A stretch of 27,782 nucleotides of DNA from assembly GCA_035480695.1 (NCBI GenBank), contig DATIHM010000006.1, forward strand, positions 1-27,782. Reading direction: 5' to 3'. A program made the translations under genes and the position numbers. Positions 13,622 to 21,975 of this stretch are shown one piece after another (positions within the stretch are counted from its first letter, which is position 1; each line of letters begins with the position of its first letter). This stretch comes from DATBED01 sp035480695. Its GTDB lineage: Bacteria; Patescibacteriota; Saccharimonadia; Saccharimonadales; UBA4665. The notes beneath the pieces were generated by a model, which was given only the letters and a program-made list of their open reading frames with translations, was not told the origin of the DNA and made no database searches.

Positions 13622-14191
13622 ATGATTATGGATGCTAATCAGGCAGTCAGCCAAGCGCAGGAAAAGCTTGCCCAGGCGGTGGAGCGGTTCAAAGACGGGC
13701 TGAAGAGTTTGCGTACCAGCCGGGCCAACGCCGCCATGCTGGACGGCGTCATGGTCGAGGCTTACGGCACGCAGATGCCGCTGATACAGACGGCGACTAT
13801 TGCCGTGCCCGAGCCGCAGCTTATCCAAATCACGCCGTTCGACCCTAATAATCTGGAGGCCATTTCGACTGCCATCCGCAACAAGCAGGAGCTGGGCCTC
13901 AACCCGGCCGACGACGGCCGCGTGGTGCGGGTGCCGATTCCGCCGCTCAATGAAGAACGCCGCCGCGAGCTGGCCAAGCAGGTCGGCTCAAAACAGGAGG
14001 AGTGCATGATCGGCTTACGCAACATCCGGCATGACGCGCTCGATGCCATCGATAAAGCCAAGAAAGATAAGCAAATCGGCGAAGACGATGCCAAGCGCCT
14101 TAGTTCCCAAGTTGAAGAGGCGATGAACAAGGCGCGCGCCGACGCCGAAACGGCCGCCAAGGCCAAAGAACAAGAAATCCTGACCGTTTAG
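13622..14191 (+). CDS. frr: Ribosome recycling factor
   Basis: RRF splits post-termination ribosomes together with EF-G. The product (189 residues, or 187 from the second ATG at 13628) matches the family length of about 185. It shows domain I helices (VERFKDGLKSLRTSRANAAMLDGVMVEAYG), the beta domain II (IQTATIAVPEPQLIQITPFDPNNLEAI, then GLNPADDGRVVRVPIPPLNEERRREL), and the long C-terminal helix. The start at 13628 is somewhat more likely, given the -10 at 13613-13618. Its stop overlaps the stop of the minus-strand transpeptidase gene. Confidence 0.95.
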   Translation: MIMDANQAVSQAQEKLAQAVERFKDGLKSLRTSRANAAMLDGVMVEAYGTQMPLIQTATIAVPEPQLIQITPFDPNNLEAISTAIRNKQELGLNPADDGRVVRVPIPPLNEERRRELAKQVGSKQEECMIGLRNIRHDALDAIDKAKKDKQIGEDDAKRLSSQVEEAMNKARADAETAAKAKEQEILTV

Positions 14192-15348
14192 GTGTGAGTT
14201 ATGACTGTCGTGCCGACTGGTGCCCAGTTGTAGATCCATTCGCCGACGTCGACCGGCACGCCGACGCAGCCGTGTGAGCTGTTGATGGCGCCGAACCACC
14301 AGCTGGGATGCCAATAAACTCCATGGATGGCATCTCCGCCGGTAAAGTAGTTTACCCACGGCACTCGTGGCTGGAAGTACTTGGTACCGTTGGCGTTGAA
14401 CCCCTTCATGTCCTGCACAGCGTACTTGGCGTAGATGTGGTACTCGCCCAGCGGCGTCGGCGTGGCCGGCGCGCCATCACTGGTCAAAAAGGTGTTGATA
14501 AGCTGACCGTTCTGGTAGACGTAAAGTGTTTTGGTCGTGACGTCAGCTTCCAGTAACTTGCCGAAGGCAGCCGGCGTAACAACCGAGTAAGCCTGTGTCT
14601 GCAACGGGGTAGAGAATTGCATGCCCTTGGCGTCCATGACGGTCTTGGCGAACTGGCCTGCTTGGGTCGCCAGCGTGCCCGGGTCGGTCAGATGGGCGCC
14701 GTTGTGCCCGTAAACGATGACCTGGTCGGCGCCGCCGTGGTTGATGATCACTTGGTTGACCGGCGACCTGACGAATTTGTCGGCCATGTCACTAAGCGAC
14801 TTGGACATGGCGGCTTTGTTGACGAAAATGAAATCCTCGGTTTTGGCGTTGTCGGCGGTAATCTGCAACCAGCTCTTAATGGTGTCAGGACTGACTGGAA
14901 CGGTCTGGTCACCGACCGTCAGGCTGGCCGGCTGGCCCGTAATCTGTTGCAATTTCTGCTGAAGCTGGCCGACAGGCACGGTTATGCTCATGCCGGAAAT
15001 GGTCGGCTTCTTGGCGGTGGCGACGACCGGCGGTTCAAGTCTTGCTGCCCAATAACGTCCACCGACTTCTATGCCGCTGGCTCCGACCAACAGGAAGAGC
15101 AGGGTGAAAACCACGAAACTGTGACGATACAAGGCATCTAAAGGCTGGCCCAAGTTCCAATTGCGCTGCTTGGTTGGAATTACCGGGATAGGAACAACAG
15201 CGGTCGCTGGCGTGGCCACCGTAACAGGAATAATCTCCTCAGTTGATGTGATAATAGGCGTTATAGACTGCAAGGCTGCTTCCTCGGTATTCGCCGGTGT
15301 CGTCAGTCCGAGGCGTGACCGCGGCACCAAAAAATCGTTTCCAACCAT
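14188..15348 (-). CDS. Membrane-anchored L,D-transpeptidase (YkuD domain)
   Basis: The 386-residue product has a cytoplasmic Thr/Pro/Val-rich tail (about 77 residues), a transmembrane helix (about 78-97), an extracellular region with a PG_binding_4-like segment (LTVGDQTVPVSPDTIKSWLQI), and a C-terminal YkuD domain. The catalytic signature is complete: His342 in AIHG, then SSHGCVGVP with Cys361. Such enzymes make 3-3 peptidoglycan cross-links or attach proteins to the wall; they are less sensitive to most beta-lactams than penicillin-binding proteins. It interrupts the frr-rseP stretch on the opposite strand and has its own promoter. Confidence 0.92.
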   Translation of the reverse strand: MVGNDFLVPRSRLGLTTPANTEEAALQSITPIITSTEEIIPVTVATPATAVVPIPVIPTKQRNWNLGQPLDALYRHSFVVFTLLFLLVGASGIEVGGRYWAARLEPPVVATAKKPTISGMSITVPVGQLQQKLQQITGQPASLTVGDQTVPVSPDTIKSWLQITADNAKTEDFIFVNKAAMSKSLSDMADKFVRSPVNQVIINHGGADQVIVYGHNGAHLTDPGTLATQAGQFAKTVMDAKGMQFSTPLQTQAYSVVTPAAFGKLLEADVTTKTLYVYQNGQLINTFLTSDGAPATPTPLGEYHIYAKYAVQDMKGFNANGTKYFQPRVPWVNYFTGGDAIHGVYWHPSWWFGAINSSHGCVGVPVDVGEWIYNWAPVGTTVITHT

Positions 15349-15400
15349 CTTTATTTAAGTCTTTATTTCTCTTTTGGGGTTTTTATCACCCTTATGGCTA

Positions 15401-15428
15401 ACTATACACGGCTAGAGCACATTGTAAA
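15401..15428 (-). promoter_or_regulatory. Promoter of the L,D-transpeptidase (TTTACA - 16 bp - TATAGT)
   Basis: On the minus strand TTTACA (15428-15423) and TATAGT (15406-15401) are 16 bp apart; each matches the consensus at 5/6. The start point near 15394 gives a leader of about 46 nt, so this gene is not leaderless. Confidence 0.6.
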
Positions 15429-15429
15429 G

Positions 15430-15438
15430 TGCTAAAAT
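15430..15438 (+). promoter_or_regulatory. Extended -10 of the M50 protease gene (TGCTAAAAT)
   Basis: TGC-TAAAAT ends seven bases before the ATG at 15446, so the start point coincides with the start codon. It lies back to back with the transpeptidase promoter. Confidence 0.45.
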
Positions 15439-15445
15439 ATAGGCA

Positions 15446-16615
15446 ATGGCGATTCTTTTGCTGGTTGTGGGATTGGTCCTGTTTATAGGGCTGGTGGTGG
15501 TGCACGAGTTCGGGCATTTCATCGTGGCTAGGCGGAACGGCGTCGACGTCGAGGAGTTCGCGATTTTCTTCGGACCGGCCGTTTACCAGCGCAAAACCAA
15601 AGCCGGCTGGCTGTTCTCATTCCGGACGATTCCGCTGGGCGGCTACGTCAAACTGAAGGGCGAACACGACTCCGACAAGGGCAAGGGAGCTTTCGGCGCC
15701 GCCAGCGTCTGGGTGAAGAGTAAGATCATGGCGGCCGGCGTGGTGATGAACCTGCTGACGGCGTTCGTGCTGTTCACGATTCTGGCGTTCACCGGCATCC
15801 CCAAGCTTATCCCGAACCAATACACCGTCAGGAAAGACACCAAGCTGGCTTCGCAGCAGGTGCTGATCGGCGATGTCGAGCCCGGTTCGCCGGCCGCCAA
15901 AGCCGGTCTGAAGCCCGAAGACACCATTACCGACATATCCTTGCCCGGTTACAGCCCGGTAGCGGTTAATGACTATTCCAAGCTGCCGGATGTTACCAAG
16001 CACTTCGCCGGCCAGACGGTGACGATTTTTTACCTGCGGGCCGGCCAGCACCGCGAAACGACAGCCAAGCTGCTGGCCCAGCAAGCGGTCGCGGCCAGCC
16101 AGAAAACCGACAACCCGAAAGGCTATTTAGGAATCGTGCCCACGCAGTTCACAATCCAGCGCTCGACGTGGTCGGCGCCGATCGTTGCCATCGGCCTGAC
16201 AGGGCAGGTGACGGCGCTGACATATCAGGGATTGGCTCACGCCATCGGCGGTCTGGGCAGCGTGATTGCCGGCGCCGTCACCGGTAACAACACAGCCCGC
16301 CAACACGGACAGACTAGCGCCAGCTCGCAAGTCGGCGGCCCGGTCTCAATCTTCTTCATATTGAAGGACGGCAGCCTGCTTGGCTGGCAATTCATGCTGT
16401 TCATCATCGCCATAATTTCGCTGACGCTGGCCATAATGAACATCCTACCGATTCCTGGCCTCGATGGCGGCCGCCTGTGGCTGACATTATTCACACGCGG
16501 CATCAAGCGCCCGCTATCAGCAAAAACAGAAGAGGCGATAATAGCCGCCGGCTATCTGGTTATCATCAGCCTAATAATCTTAGTGACTATAGTCGATGTC
16601 CACCGCTGGGGTTGA
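15446..16615 (+). CDS. rseP: Site-2-type intramembrane metalloprotease (M50, RseP-like)
   Basis: A 389-residue membrane protease. The zinc site HEFGH (His20, Glu21, His24) is in the first transmembrane helix and the third ligand is in IPGLDGGRLW (Asp340) near the end. Between them lie a PDZ domain (VEPGSPAAKAGLKPEDTITDISL) and further helices. RseP-type enzymes cut membrane segments of anti-sigma factors and leftover signal peptides. In other bacteria rseP stands between cdsA/dxr and proS; here proS also follows, but a CPBP gene lies between them. It overlaps the CPBP gene by 20 bp. Confidence 0.92.
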   Translation: MAILLLVVGLVLFIGLVVVHEFGHFIVARRNGVDVEEFAIFFGPAVYQRKTKAGWLFSFRTIPLGGYVKLKGEHDSDKGKGAFGAASVWVKSKIMAAGVVMNLLTAFVLFTILAFTGIPKLIPNQYTVRKDTKLASQQVLIGDVEPGSPAAKAGLKPEDTITDISLPGYSPVAVNDYSKLPDVTKHFAGQTVTIFYLRAGQHRETTAKLLAQQAVAASQKTDNPKGYLGIVPTQFTIQRSTWSAPIVAIGLTGQVTALTYQGLAHAIGGLGSVIAGAVTGNNTARQHGQTSASSQVGGPVSIFFILKDGSLLGWQFMLFIIAIISLTLAIMNILPIPGLDGGRLWLTLFTRGIKRPLSAKTEEAIIAAGYLVIISLIILVTIVDVHRWG

Positions 16616-17384
16616 AACCGCTGAGCCTGCCAAGCCCAAAGTGCCTGAGGTGCCTTGGAACACCTGGCTGGCGCTCGTCTACGCGGTGCTGGTATTTTAT
16701 GCCGCCCAGCTTATCGCTGGCCTCTTGGTCTCGGTTTACCCGGTTTTGCGGCATTGGAACAGCCACCAGGCCGGCCAGTGGCTGAATAGCTCGGTCGGGG
16801 CGCAGTTCGTCTTCGTGCTGGTGGCCGAAGCTTTGACCGTCGGCGCCGTCTATCTTTTCTTAAAAAAACACAGGTCCAGATTCAGCATCATCGGCTTGAA
16901 GAGGCCGACCTGGACCGACCCGTTTTACGGCCTGGCGGCGGTTCCGCTTTACCTGTTGTTGTATGTCCTTACGGTCGGAGTTATCAGCCATTTGGTGCCG
17001 AGCCTGAATGTCAACCAGCAGCAGCAGATCGGCTTCAACGACGTCAACGGAACATTTCAGCTGGTCTTGGCTTTCATCAGCCTGGTCGTGCTGCCGCCGA
17101 TTGCCGAAGAGATCATGATGCGCGGCTTCATCTATACCAGCCTCAAGAAAGCCATGAAAATCGTGCCGGCCGCTTTGCTGACCAGCGTCATCTTCGCCGC
17201 GGCCCACCTGCCGGAAGGTGGCTCGGCCGGCCCGCTCTACATCGCAGCGCTCGACACGTTCGTGCTCAGCTTGGTGCTTGTCTACCTGCGCGAAAAGACC
17301 GGCAGCCTGTGGGCCAGCATCACCCTGCACGCCAGCAAAAACTTCATCGCCTTCGTCGTGCTCTTTTTGCTGCACGGCCATTAA
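16596..17384 (+). CDS. CPBP-family (CAAX protease/bacteriocin-processing) intramembrane metalloprotease
   Basis: A 262-residue membrane protein with about six to eight helices and all motifs of the CPBP (Abi/Rce1-like) family: EEIMMR (Glu171, Glu172, Arg176), FAAAH (His204) and HASKN (His245, Asn249). Members are glutamate-type intramembrane proteases; substrates are mostly unknown. The ATG at 16596 lies inside the end of rseP (20-bp overlap), so the two membrane proteases are co-translated. proS follows 17 bp later with its own -10. Confidence 0.9.
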   Translation: MSTAGVETAEPAKPKVPEVPWNTWLALVYAVLVFYAAQLIAGLLVSVYPVLRHWNSHQAGQWLNSSVGAQFVFVLVAEALTVGAVYLFLKKHRSRFSIIGLKRPTWTDPFYGLAAVPLYLLLYVLTVGVISHLVPSLNVNQQQQIGFNDVNGTFQLVLAFISLVVLPPIAEEIMMRGFIYTSLKKAMKIVPAALLTSVIFAAAHLPEGGSAGPLYIAALDTFVLSLVLVYLREKTGSLWASITLHASKNFIAFVVLFLLHGH

Positions 17385-17386
17385 GG

Positions 17387-17392
17387 TAAAAT
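17387..17392 (+). promoter_or_regulatory. -10 element of proS (TAAAAT)
   Basis: TAAAAT begins two bases after the CPBP stop and ends nine bases before the GTG start of proS at 17402. This points to a leaderless or very short-leader transcript. Confidence 0.35.
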
Positions 17393-17401
17393 GGTTGCAT
17401 C

Positions 17402-18661
17402 GTGAGACTTTCACAACTCTTCACCAAGACTAGCAAGACCGTGCCAGCCGACGAGACGGCCAAGAACGCGCAGCTGCTCATCAAGGCCGGTTATATCCAT
17501 AAGGAAATGGCCGGCGTCTACGCCTATTTGCCGCTGGGTTTGCGCGTACTCGAGAATATCAAGCAGATCGTGCGTGAGGAAATGAACGCGCTCGGCGGCC
17601 AGGAACTCATCATGACCAACCTGCAGCGCCGGGAGCTGTGGGAAATCACCGACCGCTGGGATGACGCCAAGGTCGATATCTGGTTCAAGACGCAGCTCAA
17701 GAACGGCACTGACGTGGGTCTGGCCTGGTCGCACGAGGAGCCCATCACTGCGATGATGAAAAACTACATCGCCAGCTACCGTGACCTGCCGGCCAACGTC
17801 TACCAGTTCCAGACAAAATTGCGCAACGAGCTGAGGGCCAAAAGCGGCATCATGCGGGGCCGCGAATTCGTCATGAAAGACCTGTACTCGTATTCGCGCA
17901 GCGATGAAGAGCACCAGAAGTTTTACGATTCCGTCACGCAAGCTTACCTGAACGTCTTCCACAGGGTAGGGCTGGGCGACATCACTTTCGTGACCTACGC
18001 CTCGGGCGGTGCCTTCACCCAGTTCAGCCACGAATTCCAGACCATAACCGATGCCGGTGAGGATGTGATTTACCTCGACCGTGACAAGAAGCTGGCCGTC
18101 AACCAGGAGGTCTACAACGACGAGATCCTGGCCCAGCTGGGACTCGATAAGAACAAGCTGGAAGAAACCAAAGCCGCCGAAGTCGGCAACATTTTCAGCT
18201 TCGGCACTGCCAAAAGCGAACAGCTCAACCTCTATTTCACCGATGAGGACGGCAAAGACAAACCTGTCGTGCTGGGCTCGTACGGCATCGGCGTGACGCG
18301 TTTGATGGGCGTCGTGGCCGAGCACTTCAGTGACGACAAAGGCCTGGTCTGGCCCGAGAACATCGCGCCGGCTAAAGTCTACCTGGCACGCCTCGGCGAC
18401 GGCGCTGAAACAGTCAAACAGGCCGACGAACTTTACGAATTGTTGACAGAAAATCAGGTTCAAGTATTATATGACGACCGCGACACGCGGCCCGGCGAAA
18501 AATTCGCCGACGCCGACCTGCTGGGCATTCCGTATCGGGTGGTGGTGAGCGAAAAGACGGTCAGTGTCGGCGCTTGCGAGCTCAAGGCCCGCACTGCCGC
18601 CGAACCCAAGCAAGTCAGCCAAGAAGAACTGTTCAAAACACTAGGAATCACCAGCCAGTAG
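17402..18661 (+). CDS. proS: Prolyl-tRNA synthetase, short form without the editing insertion
   Basis: A class II synthetase of 419 residues. It starts RLSQLFTKTSKTVPADETAKNAQLL and has motif 1 around YAYLPLGLRVLENIKQIVREEM, motif 2 with FQTKLRNELRAKSGIMRGREFVMKD, and motif 3 GSYGIGVTRLMGVVAE, followed by a C-terminal anticodon-binding domain. The E. coli enzyme has 572 residues because of the INS editing domain between motifs 2 and 3; here only about 100 residues separate them, so this resembles the mitochondrial and alphaproteobacterial short type. The start is a GTG; homology begins there and no other start fits. Confidence 0.93.
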   Translation: MRLSQLFTKTSKTVPADETAKNAQLLIKAGYIHKEMAGVYAYLPLGLRVLENIKQIVREEMNALGGQELIMTNLQRRELWEITDRWDDAKVDIWFKTQLKNGTDVGLAWSHEEPITAMMKNYIASYRDLPANVYQFQTKLRNELRAKSGIMRGREFVMKDLYSYSRSDEEHQKFYDSVTQAYLNVFHRVGLGDITFVTYASGGAFTQFSHEFQTITDAGEDVIYLDRDKKLAVNQEVYNDEILAQLGLDKNKLEETKAAEVGNIFSFGTAKSEQLNLYFTDEDGKDKPVVLGSYGIGVTRLMGVVAEHFSDDKGLVWPENIAPAKVYLARLGDGAETVKQADELYELLTENQVQVLYDDRDTRPGEKFADADLLGIPYRVVVSEKTVSVGACELKARTAAEPKQVSQEELFKTLGITSQ

Positions 18662-18662
18662 T

Positions 18663-18671
18663 TGCTATAAT
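18663..18671 (+). promoter_or_regulatory. Extended -10 of greA (TGCTATAAT)
   Basis: A perfect extended -10, TGC-TATAAT, just after the proS stop. The start point near 18678 gives a leader of about 41 nt that carries AAGGAGGG (18701-18708), the strongest Shine-Dalgarno in the window. Confidence 0.6.
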
Positions 18672-18718
18672 GTAGGCACTTACGGTTATGGCGAGACGTT
18701 AAGGAGGGAATTGCCCCT

Positions 18719-19177
18719 ATGAAGAAGATGTTCCGATTGACCAAAGAAGGCGTTGATGAGCTCAAGACCGAGCTGGATGCCCTAGTGGCCAAGCGCGGTG
18801 AAATCGCCGACGCTATCAAATCGGCACGCGAACTGGGTGACCTTACCGAGAATGCCGAATACCAATCGGCCCTGGCCGAGAAAGACCGCAACGAGGCGCG
18901 CGTTTCCGAACTCGAGAACATCCTGCTGAATGTTGAAATCATCAAGAAGCCACGCGGCGCGCGTCAAGTGCAGCTCGGCTCGTCAGTCAAGTTGAAGAAT
19001 GACGGCAAGACCAAAGAATTCCAGGTGGTCGGCACGGTTGAAGCCGATCCGCTGAACGGCAAGATAAGTGACGAATCGCCCATCGGCCAAGCCCTGCTCG
19101 GCAAAGGAGAAGGCGACAAAGTCGAAATCACCGCCGGCGGCGAAACCATCAGCTACAAAATCGTCGGCATCTCGTAA
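18719..19177 (+). CDS. greA: Transcription elongation factor GreA
   Basis: A 152-residue GreA/GreB-family factor that restarts backtracked RNA polymerase by stimulating RNA cleavage. The N-terminal antiparallel coiled coil holds the conserved tip (ELGDLTENAEYQSALAEKDRNEARV, with the two acidic residues that reach the active site), and the C-terminal FKBP-like domain carries DEDPLNGK-like EADPLNGKISDESPIGQALLGKGEGD. A strong Shine-Dalgarno precedes the ATG. lysS starts six bases after its stop, so they probably share a transcript. Confidence 0.94.
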   Translation: MKKMFRLTKEGVDELKTELDALVAKRGEIADAIKSARELGDLTENAEYQSALAEKDRNEARVSELENILLNVEIIKKPRGARQVQLGSSVKLKNDGKTKEFQVVGTVEADPLNGKISDESPIGQALLGKGEGDKVEITAGGETISYKIVGIS

Positions 19178-19182
19178 GCGCC

Positions 19183-20715
19183 ATGCGATGGTTGAATAAA
19201 ATAGCCGACGAGCTCATCGCCCGGAAGCCGGAGGGCGAGATTCTGATTGAGTCGGGTGCGTCGCCGTCGGGCACGTACCACTTGGGGCATATGCGCGAGT
19301 TGCTGACGGCCGATGCCATCCTGCTGGAGTTGCGCCGGCGTGGCCGCGAGGCCAGGCACATCCAGTTCGTCGACGACCTCGATGCGCTGCGCAAGATTCC
19401 GCACAACGTGCCGGCCGAGTTCGAGCAACACCTGGGCAAGCCGCTGTGCGACATCCCGGCGCCCGATGGTTCCGACCGGTCGTACGCTGATTACTTCCTA
19501 CAAGGGCTGATTGATGCCTGCCAGTTCCTGGGTATCGAAGTCGAATTCATCAAATCGCATGAGAAATACCGCAGCGGCTGGATGGTGCCAGCCATTGAGC
19601 AGGCACTGCAACACGTGCCAGAGGCGCGACAGGCGCTGGAAACGATTTCCGGCCGGCAGCTCGACGAGCACTGGACGCCAATCCAGGTGCTCGAAAACAG
19701 CCGGCTCAAGAACCGCAAGTTCGTCGCCATAGATACCGATGCCAAAACCGTGACCTACGAAGACGCCGATGGACAGCAGCAGACGGCCGACTATTCTAAA
19801 GGCGAGGTCAAATTGGATTGGCGCCTCGACTGGCCAGCCCGCTGGTGGCTGCAGAAGGTCGACATCGAGCCGTCCGGCCGCGACCACATGACCAAGGGCA
19901 GCTCCTACGACACCGGCGTGCAGATCGTGCGCGACGTTTTCAAGGCCGAGCCGCCGTATCCGGTTGGCTACGACTTCATCAATATGGCCGGCGACACCAA
20001 GAAGATGAGCGCTAGCAAAGGCACCGGGCTCGACGCCGTCGAGGCGGCCCAAATCATGCCGGCCGAGGTGATGCGGTTCTTCGTGTTGCGAGCCGACCCG
20101 CTGAAGCGCCTCTACTTCGACCCGGTCGACGGGGTTGTGCAGCTGATGGACGAGTTCGCCGCCTTTGCTGCCCGTGACGACCGCAACGAGGGCGAGGAGC
20201 AGCTGCTGTACATCGCCACCCGTGGAATCGACCATAAAACGGTCAGCCGGGTGCCGTTCTCGCTGCTGGTGGCCAGCTACCAGGCAGCGCTGAAAGACCC
20301 TGAAAAAACCCTCGATATTATCTCGCGCACTGAATATGCGGATGTAGCTAAAGCCGACGCGGAAATCATCAAGACCGAGCTGAAATTCATCGACGCGTGG
20401 CTGGAAAAGCGCGCCCCCGAAGATGTCAGATTCGCATTGGCCGAAACTGTCGATGCCGCTAAGTTCTCAGACGCCGAAAAGCAATTCATGTCAGGATTGG
20501 CCGACAAGATAACTGAAGCGCCCGACGGCGCCGACGGCGCCTGGTTCCACCAGGCAATCTACGAATTCAAGGATTCCAGCGGCCTGCAACCGAAAGAACT
20601 CTTCAGCACCTTGTACCGCGCACTCATCGGTAAGGAATCCGGCCCGCGCGCCGGCTGGTTCCTGAGCATCCTGCCGCGCGACTGGCTCATGAAACGCCTG
20701 CGCCTCGAAGCTTAA
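19183..20715 (+). CDS. lysK: Lysyl-tRNA synthetase, class I type
   Basis: A 510-residue class I synthetase. The signature HLGH (residues 33-36, in SPSGTYHLGHMREL) and KMSAS (274-278, in GDTKKMSASKG) identify the Rossmann-fold catalytic domain, and the order GASPSGTYHLGH with DDLDALRKIP is typical of archaeal-type LysRS-I. Most bacteria use the unrelated class II LysS; the class I form is found in archaea, spirochaetes, some alphaproteobacteria and some reduced lineages. It charges tRNA-Lys. It follows greA by five bases, with no promoter visible. The next gene is a decarboxylase of the lysine-biosynthesis family. Confidence 0.92.
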   Translation: MRWLNKIADELIARKPEGEILIESGASPSGTYHLGHMRELLTADAILLELRRRGREARHIQFVDDLDALRKIPHNVPAEFEQHLGKPLCDIPAPDGSDRSYADYFLQGLIDACQFLGIEVEFIKSHEKYRSGWMVPAIEQALQHVPEARQALETISGRQLDEHWTPIQVLENSRLKNRKFVAIDTDAKTVTYEDADGQQQTADYSKGEVKLDWRLDWPARWWLQKVDIEPSGRDHMTKGSSYDTGVQIVRDVFKAEPPYPVGYDFINMAGDTKKMSASKGTGLDAVEAAQIMPAEVMRFFVLRADPLKRLYFDPVDGVVQLMDEFAAFAARDDRNEGEEQLLYIATRGIDHKTVSRVPFSLLVASYQAALKDPEKTLDIISRTEYADVAKADAEIIKTELKFIDAWLEKRAPEDVRFALAETVDAAKFSDAEKQFMSGLADKITEAPDGADGAWFHQAIYEFKDSSGLQPKELFSTLYRALIGKESGPRAGWFLSILPRDWLMKRLRLEA

Positions 20716-20717
20716 GC

Positions 20718-20746
20718 TTGCAATACTCCCCAAAACCTAGTTGAAT
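20718..20746 (+). promoter_or_regulatory. Possible promoter of the lysA-like gene
   Basis: TTGCAA (20718-20723), 17 bp, TTGAAT (20741-20746; 4/6 match), ending seven bases before the ATG at 20754. Again it is consistent with a leaderless start, but the -10 is weak. Confidence 0.3.
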
Positions 20747-20753
20747 AACCAGC

Positions 20754-21950
20754 ATGTCTGAGACATTGACGCCGTTACCGCCTTTGACTGTTGAGTCGAA
20801 GCTTGATTTAAGGGCGCTTGCGGAAGAACACATGCAAGAAGGCGGCCTCTTTGTATATGAGAAAGATGTCCTTCGAGGCGCGGCTAACAGCTTGTTGGAA
20901 CTTGAAATGCCATTCGGTCTTACGGTGCGCTATGCAGCCAAGGCAAACCCGCACCGGCAAATCATCAGGCTCTTTGATGGCATGGGCTTGCATTTTGACG
21001 CCAGCTCCGTTCAAGAAGCATTAGAGCTCATCAGGGAAGGTGTAGACCCGAGCAAGATCAGCTTATCATCGCAAATACTTCGAGAAAACAGGCAGCTTGG
21101 CTACATGATCGGTGAAGGCCTGAGACCAGTTGCGACGTCTTTGCGCCAGATAGAAATGCTCGGCAGGCTCGGTTGCGACGAAATCGCTGTGAGAGTCAAT
21201 CCCGGCAAGGGTTACGGCCACAACAACCGCACAAACGTCGGAGGTTCAGCCAGCAGTTTCGGTATCTGGCATGAGCTATTACCAAGTATTAAGATAGCCG
21301 CTCAAAAAGCTGACGTTTCTATTAACAGGCTGCATACGCACATCGGCAGCGGAGCCGACCCTGCGGTGTGGCGCGAAGTCATCCAAAAGAGTTTGGGCAT
21401 CGCAGAAAGATTACCGGATGTTGAAACCCTCGATATCGGCGGAGGCTACAAGGTAGCCCGAATGCCAGATGAGGACAGCACTGACGTGAACGAAGTCGGC
21501 AGCATTTTTGCCGAAGAGCTACAAGCTTTCGCTGACCGAACGGGCAGAGAGCTACGATTGGAGATGGAGCCTGGTACCTTGTTGGTTGCCAACGCTGGCA
21601 AACTTGCAGGGCGGATTGAAGAAATCGTCCGAACCGACGTTTATGAGTTTCTGAAGCTGAACGTTGGCATGAATGCATTGATTCGGCCAAGCATGTACGG
21701 GGCTCAGCATCCGATTGAAGTCCTTAATAACTCGAAGAGCTATAAGCCATATGTGGTCGTTGGCCCTTGCTGTGAAAGCGGTGACATTTTAACGCCGGCT
21801 CCACGCGATTCGGAAGGCATCAGGGAGCGCGTATTAAAGAAAGCCCACATCGGTGATATCGTCGTAATTGGTGGGGCAGGGGCTTACGCGAAGACCATGG
21901 CGGCAAGCTCGTATAATCACATCCCGCCACCTACGGAAATTTTCCGTTAA
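20754..21950 (+). CDS. Diaminopimelate decarboxylase-like PLP enzyme (fold type III)
   Basis: A 398-residue member of the Orn/DAP/Arg decarboxylase-2 family. The PLP lysine lies in VRYAAKANPH (Lys63), followed by HTHIGSG, the glycine loop DIGGGYK, EPG and the C-terminal GPCCESGDI, with the Cys and Asp that complete the active site across the dimer, and AYAKTMAASSYN. In DAP decarboxylases the substrate-binding motif is usually EPGR and the tail YNSRP; here they read EPGT and YNHIP. The substrate may therefore differ from meso-diaminopimelate. Its position beside a lysyl-tRNA synthetase supports a link to lysine, but other dap genes are not in the window. Confidence 0.8.
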   Translation: MSETLTPLPPLTVESKLDLRALAEEHMQEGGLFVYEKDVLRGAANSLLELEMPFGLTVRYAAKANPHRQIIRLFDGMGLHFDASSVQEALELIREGVDPSKISLSSQILRENRQLGYMIGEGLRPVATSLRQIEMLGRLGCDEIAVRVNPGKGYGHNNRTNVGGSASSFGIWHELLPSIKIAAQKADVSINRLHTHIGSGADPAVWREVIQKSLGIAERLPDVETLDIGGGYKVARMPDEDSTDVNEVGSIFAEELQAFADRTGRELRLEMEPGTLLVANAGKLAGRIEEIVRTDVYEFLKLNVGMNALIRPSMYGAQHPIEVLNNSKSYKPYVVVGPCCESGDILTPAPRDSEGIRERVLKKAHIGDIVVIGGAGAYAKTMAASSYNHIPPPTEIFR

Positions 21951-21975
21951 GCAGCCACTTGCACTAAACGGCTTA

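Noticed and set aside
20709..20720. Palindrome AAGCTTAAGCTT at the end of the lysyl-tRNA synthetase gene
   Set aside because: Too short and partly coding, with no T-tract; probably chance.
21933..21947. Palindrome ACGGAAA-T-TTTCCGT at the end of the lysA-like gene as a terminator
   Set aside because: It is part of the coding sequence for the last five residues and no T-run follows it.
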